Of a DNA stretch of 6,106 nt, positions 5,952 to 6,106 are shown piece after piece. The notes under the pieces are model-generated. The model saw nothing but the letters and a program-made list of their open reading frames with translations. It searched no databases and had not been told where the DNA came from. Source of the DNA: Sabulitectum sp964571965 (GTDB lineage: Bacteria > Fermentibacterota > Fermentibacteria > Fermentibacterales > JCC-6); the NCBI GenBank assembly GCA_964571965.1, contig CAZNFQ010000112.1, positions 1 through 6,106 of the forward strand. Reading direction: 5' to 3'. Position 1 is the stretch's first letter; the number at the start of each line of letters is the position of its first letter. Made by a program: the position numbers and the translations under genes.

Positions 5952-6027
5952 AGATACAGTACCCCATTTCAATTGTATTCTGCATATAATATAGTTTATC
6001 CCCGCTTAATGAGAACGAAGGAAAAAC
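5952..6027. promoter_or_regulatory. divergent promoter region with overlapping -10 boxes
   Basis: This 76-bp gap separates the EamA gene from a plus-strand gene. On the plus strand there is a perfect TATAAT (5985-5990), about 38 bases before the ATG, without a convincing -35. On the minus strand TATATT (5988-5993) has TTCTCA (6010-6015) 16 bp upstream. The two -10 boxes overlap by three bases, so RNA polymerase could probably serve only one direction at a time. The minus-strand start would be near 5981, about 30 bases before the EamA ATG. Confidence 0.5.
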
Positions 6028-6106
6028 ATGAGAATTCTTATCCTTTCAATGGCTTTCTGTGCTTCGCTTTTTGCCTCCGATGTGGAAATGTCCCTCTGCG
6101 GAACCG
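6028..6106 (+). CDS. 5' end of a secreted protein gene, cut by the window edge
   Basis: The frame opens at ATG with a good AAGGA ribosome binding site (6018-6022) 5 bases upstream and a TATAAT box at 5985-5990. The 26 visible residues form a short Sec signal peptide: Arg2, a hydrophobic core over about 3-16, and a likely cleavage site around residues 16-17 (LFAS), followed by DVEMSLCGT. A cysteine at residue 24 falls after the predicted cleavage. Too little remains to name a family. The initiation signals make a real gene start likely. Confidence 0.65.
   Translation, partial: MRILILSMAFCASLFASDVEMSLCGT

Noticed and set aside
5278..5994. A 238-codon plus-strand open frame across the EamA gene and the start of the aminotransferase.
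   Set aside because: The opposite strand encodes two recognisable proteins with good motifs, and this frame gives a low-complexity Pro/Thr/Ser-rich product without a start signal.

Overview
This window comes from a bacterial chromosome of moderate GC content (roughly half G+C by eye). Shine-Dalgarno motifs (GAGG, AGGGG, AAGGA) and sigma-70-like promoters are readable. The genes are packed with little or no intergenic space, and GTG and TTG starts are used beside ATG. Sec-type signal peptides and a polyprenyl-phosphate sugar transferase point to a cell with an elaborate surface, probably a diderm, but nothing here fixes the phylum. There are no RNA genes, CRISPR arrays, insertion sequences or prophage genes, and no gene-free stretch exceeds about 110 bases.

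Left half (1-2400, minus strand): a compact operon read right to left. It holds a small secreted protein of unknown function (1996-2400), then pdxS (1098-1991), pdxT (507-1097) and a DUF89/ARMT1-type metal-dependent phosphatase cut by the window edge (1-517). PdxS and PdxT are the two subunits of the DXP-independent pyridoxal 5'-phosphate synthase. Junctions are 4 bp, 0 bp and a short overlap, so the four genes are probably co-transcribed and translationally coupled. The DUF89 phosphatase beside a pathway that uses reactive sugar phosphates suggests metabolite-damage control.

Centre (2401-2888): a 110-bp divergent promoter region separates the pdx operon from a second small secreted orphan protein on the plus strand (2511-2888). 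A 9-bp inverted repeat (CGGTAGTAT) lies directly against candidate -10 boxes for both directions. The plus-strand gene ends tail-to-tail with the next unit, overlapping it by 6 bp, and no terminator is visible.

Right half (2883-5951, minus strand): a cell-surface carbohydrate group. It comprises a five-helix single-domain EamA/DMT-type membrane protein (5538-5951), a DegT/DnrJ/EryC1/StrS-family PLP-dependent sugar aminotransferase (4324-5472), and a polyprenyl-phosphate sugar-phosphate transferase (2883-4322) that would start a repeat unit or glycan on the lipid carrier. The last two are 1 bp apart. Another divergent promoter region follows, and then the first 26 codons of a plus-strand secreted protein (6028-6106).

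I found no clearly new multi-gene system. The points most worth a second look are the DUF89-pdxST linkage, the symmetric promoter/operator between two secreted orphans, and the small EamA protein beside a sugar aminotransferase and a polyprenyl-phosphate transferase, which recalls the undecaprenyl-linked amino-sugar flippase arrangement.
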